Source: Stutzerimonas kunmingensis
GTDB taxonomy: Bacteria; Pseudomonadota; Gammaproteobacteria; Pseudomonadales; Pseudomonadaceae
Assembly (NCBI RefSeq): GCF_021432085.1
Contig: NZ_CP090366.1
Coordinates: 1,860,001-1,924,000, forward strand
Length of the DNA stretch: 64,000 bases
Reading direction: 5' to 3'
Of this stretch, positions 62,274 to 64,000 are shown piece by piece. The position numbers and the translations under genes are program-made. The notes under the pieces were generated by a model. The model was not told the DNA's origin, did no database searches, and saw only the letters and a list, made by a program, of their open reading frames with translations. Every line of letters begins with the position of its first letter. The first letter of the stretch is position 1.

Positions 62274-64000
62274 TCAGGCGGCCTCGGGAGGCGTCGAATC
62301 GGAATCGTCGTGATGACGCTCCAGCGCCACCTGACGGATCGACAGGCGAATCTCAGCTGGTAGCACGCGCTTGGCCGCGCCCTCGGCCAGTTCCGCGAGC
62401 TTTTCGTGATAGCCGAGCCGGCCGTTTTCATCCGGGCTGACCACGCCCTGTTCCTGCATGCTCTGGATGAAATGGCGGAACAGCGCCTTGTCGAAGAACT
62501 CCGGCGCGTTGAGCCCATGCAGGATCGACAGGCGCTGGGCCATGACCGTGCAGAGGTTTTCCAGCTCCTCGGCGCTCAGGCTGTGCTGGCCACTGTTGAG
62601 CAGCAGCGAGGTGGCCATGTAGAAGCGCTGCAGGGTCTGCACCACGACGCGAGCGAGAAGGGTGAGCAGGACGAACTGCCGCGAGCTCGGGGCCGGGCGC
62701 ACGTAGTGGTTGCCGTCCACCTTGAGCAGGCCGCGCTCGACGAAGGCCGCCAGCCACTGGTCGACCACGGCTTCCAGCTCCTCGACTTCCCAGCGCATGA
62801 ACAGCTCGGCACGCAGGTACGGGTACAGCGCCTCGGTGAAGCGCTGGATCTGCTCGCGGCTGATGCGCGAGCTGCTCTGGAAGAAGCTCGCCAGCAGTGC
62901 CGGCAACGCGAAGATGTGCATCACGTTGTTGCGGTAGTAGGTCATCAGGACGGCGTTCTGCTCGTCCAGATAGAGGATGTTGCCCAGCGCGTCCTTCTGT
63001 TCGGCGAGCAGGTCGAGGCTCTTCACGTACGCGATCAGCGCGTTGCCGTCGCCTTCCGGCAGCGTGGTGTGCGGCGAGTAGGGCACCGCACGCAACAGCG
63101 CCTGATAGAGATCGAGAATCCGCGCCAGGGACTGCTGGTCCAGGGCCTGGCGGCTGGTGGAGAGCATCGCCAGCGCCACCAGGTTGACCGGGTTGACCGC
63201 CGCCGCCTCGTTCAGGCGCTGGGCGATGCGCTCGGCCAGGCGATTGGTGGCGTCGTTCAGCCATTCGGGACGGTAATCCGGCGCGTAGGTCTGTTGGCGC
63301 CAGCCAGGCTGCTCCTGGTCGAGGAATTCGTTGAGCTTGAGCGGTTCGCCGAAGTTGACCCAGACCTGGCCGAAGCGCTGCTTGAGCGCACCGATGACCT
63401 TGAAGATATCGAAGATCGATTCCTTCTTCTTCGCCGCGCCGCGCAGTTCACCCAGGTAGGTGCGGCCTTCCAGCACGCGCTCGTAGCCGATGTAGACCGG
63501 CACGAACAGGATCGGCAGGCGTGACGAGCGCACGTAGCTGCGCAGGGTCAGGGCCAGCATGCCGGTCTTGGGTTGCAGCATGCGGCCGGTGCGCGAACGG
63601 CCGCCCTCGACGAAATACTCGACGGGGAAGCCGCGGGTGAACAGGTTGTGCAGGTATTCGTTGAACACCGAGGTGTACAGCGGGTTGCCCTTGAACGAGC
63701 GGCGCATGAAGAAGGCGCCACCGCGGCGCAGCAGGCTGCCGATCACCGGCATGTTGAGGTTGATGCCGGCGGCGATGTGCGGCGGCGTCAGGCCGTTGCG
63801 GAACAGCAGATAGGACAGCAGCAGGTAGTCGATATGGCTGCGATGGCAGGGAACGTAGATCACCTCGTAGCCGCGCACGGCTTCCTGCAGTGGCTCGATA
63901 TGGTTGACGCGAATGCCGTCGTAGATCTTGTTCCAGAACCAGGACAGCACCACTTCGAGGAAGCGCACGGCGGTGTAGGCATAGTCCGAGGCCACCTCGT
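62274..64000 (-). CDS. plsB: Glycerol-3-phosphate 1-O-acyltransferase PlsB (3' part)
   Basis: At least 575 residues of the enzyme are in the window; the N-terminal part (usually about 250 residues) is beyond the edge, and the frame stays open to base 64000. The acyltransferase blocks are in order: [17 protein letters not shown] (HX4D), [24 protein letters not shown] and [13 protein letters not shown]. PlsB acylates glycerol-3-phosphate at the inner membrane, the first step of phospholipid synthesis. The GTG at 63995 is internal. It is convergent with the broken GNAT gene, with 5 bases between. Confidence 0.96.
   Translation of the reverse strand, partial: EVASDYAYTAVRFLEVVLSWFWNKIYDGIRVNHIEPLQEAVRGYEVIYVPCHRSHIDYLLLSYLLFRNGLTPPHIAAGINLNMPVIGSLLRRGGAFFMRRSFKGNPLYTSVFNEYLHNLFTRGFPVEYFVEGGRSRTGRMLQPKTGMLALTLRSYVRSSRLPILFVPVYIGYERVLEGRTYLGELRGAAKKKESIFDIFKVIGALKQRFGQVWVNFGEPLKLNEFLDQEQPGWRQQTYAPDYRPEWLNDATNRLAERIAQRLNEAAAVNPVNLVALAMLSTSRQALDQQSLARILDLYQALLRAVPYSPHTTLPEGDGNALIAYVKSLDLLAEQKDALGNILYLDEQNAVLMTYYRNNVMHIFALPALLASFFQSSSRISREQIQRFTEALYPYLRAELFMRWEVEELEAVVDQWLAAFVERGLLKVDGNHYVRPAPSSRQFVLLTLLARVVVQTLQRFYMATSLLLNSGQHSLSAEELENLCTVMAQRLSILHGLNAPEFFDKALFRHFIQSMQEQGVVSPDENGRLGYHEKLAELAEGAAKRVLPAEIRLSIRQVALERHHDDSDSTPPEAA

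Overview
The window is high-GC, densely coded chromosomal DNA of a gammaproteobacterium of the Pseudomonas type. The gene set fits the stutzeri group (Stutzerimonas): a glpFKRD glycerol locus, a TIGR02449-zapA pair, a cyclic-glucan-synthase-like giant protein, the nrdB-nrdA-response regulator-histidine kinase order typical of pseudomonads, and REP repeats of the GTAGGGTGGA...TCCACGC type with their RAYT transposase. The genus-level call is inference from gene content and sequence style. No rRNA, tRNA, CRISPR array or prophage was seen.

Layout. 0-4 kb: the tail of an HPF/RaiA-family gene, DUF3597, a SpoIIAA-like protein, a PilJ-type chemoreceptor, a small parvulin, and TIGR02449-zapA. 4-9.4 kb: the glycerol locus. 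glpF-glpK-glpR run on the minus strand with glpD downstream of them, also on minus, and TTCGA-rich GlpR-like sites lie before glpF, glpR and glpD. 9.4-21 kb: housekeeping and envelope genes (DUF1275, Suv3-like helicase, lipoprotein, Kv-type channel, DUF72, stress protein, SDR, SotB-like efflux, rlhA). 21-30 kb: one 2,846-residue NdvB-like cyclic glucan synthase. 30-48 kb: a mosaic of small operons and divergent regulator-target pairs. These are MerR with a CDF transporter, HxlR with an SDR, LysR with a quinone reductase, TetR with DUF2855, and LysR with AzoR. Two small genes of 47 and 42 codons sit at 34.96-35.37 kb.

48.7-53.3 kb is the accessory segment. It is visibly more AT-rich and holds an intact RAYT transposase, a truncated RAYT copy, two REPINs inside about 310-bp direct repeats, two unrecognised membrane genes, and an overlapping two-gene cassette of a DGQHR-domain protein and a four-helix membrane protein. 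That cassette is the best candidate here for an undescribed system, possibly in defence.

53.3-64 kb returns to core genome: nrdB, a hairpin-rich spacer, nrdA with a double ATP-cone, a 707-bp control region with two distant NrdR-type boxes and a DnaA box, an RstA/RstB-like two-component pair, DUF4197, a GNAT gene broken by a one-base frameshift, and the 3' part of plsB running off the window.

Functional links. GlpF, GlpK and GlpD take glycerol to dihydroxyacetone phosphate under GlpR, and PlsB uses the shared intermediate glycerol-3-phosphate for phospholipid synthesis. NrdA and NrdB form one class Ia ribonucleotide reductase.
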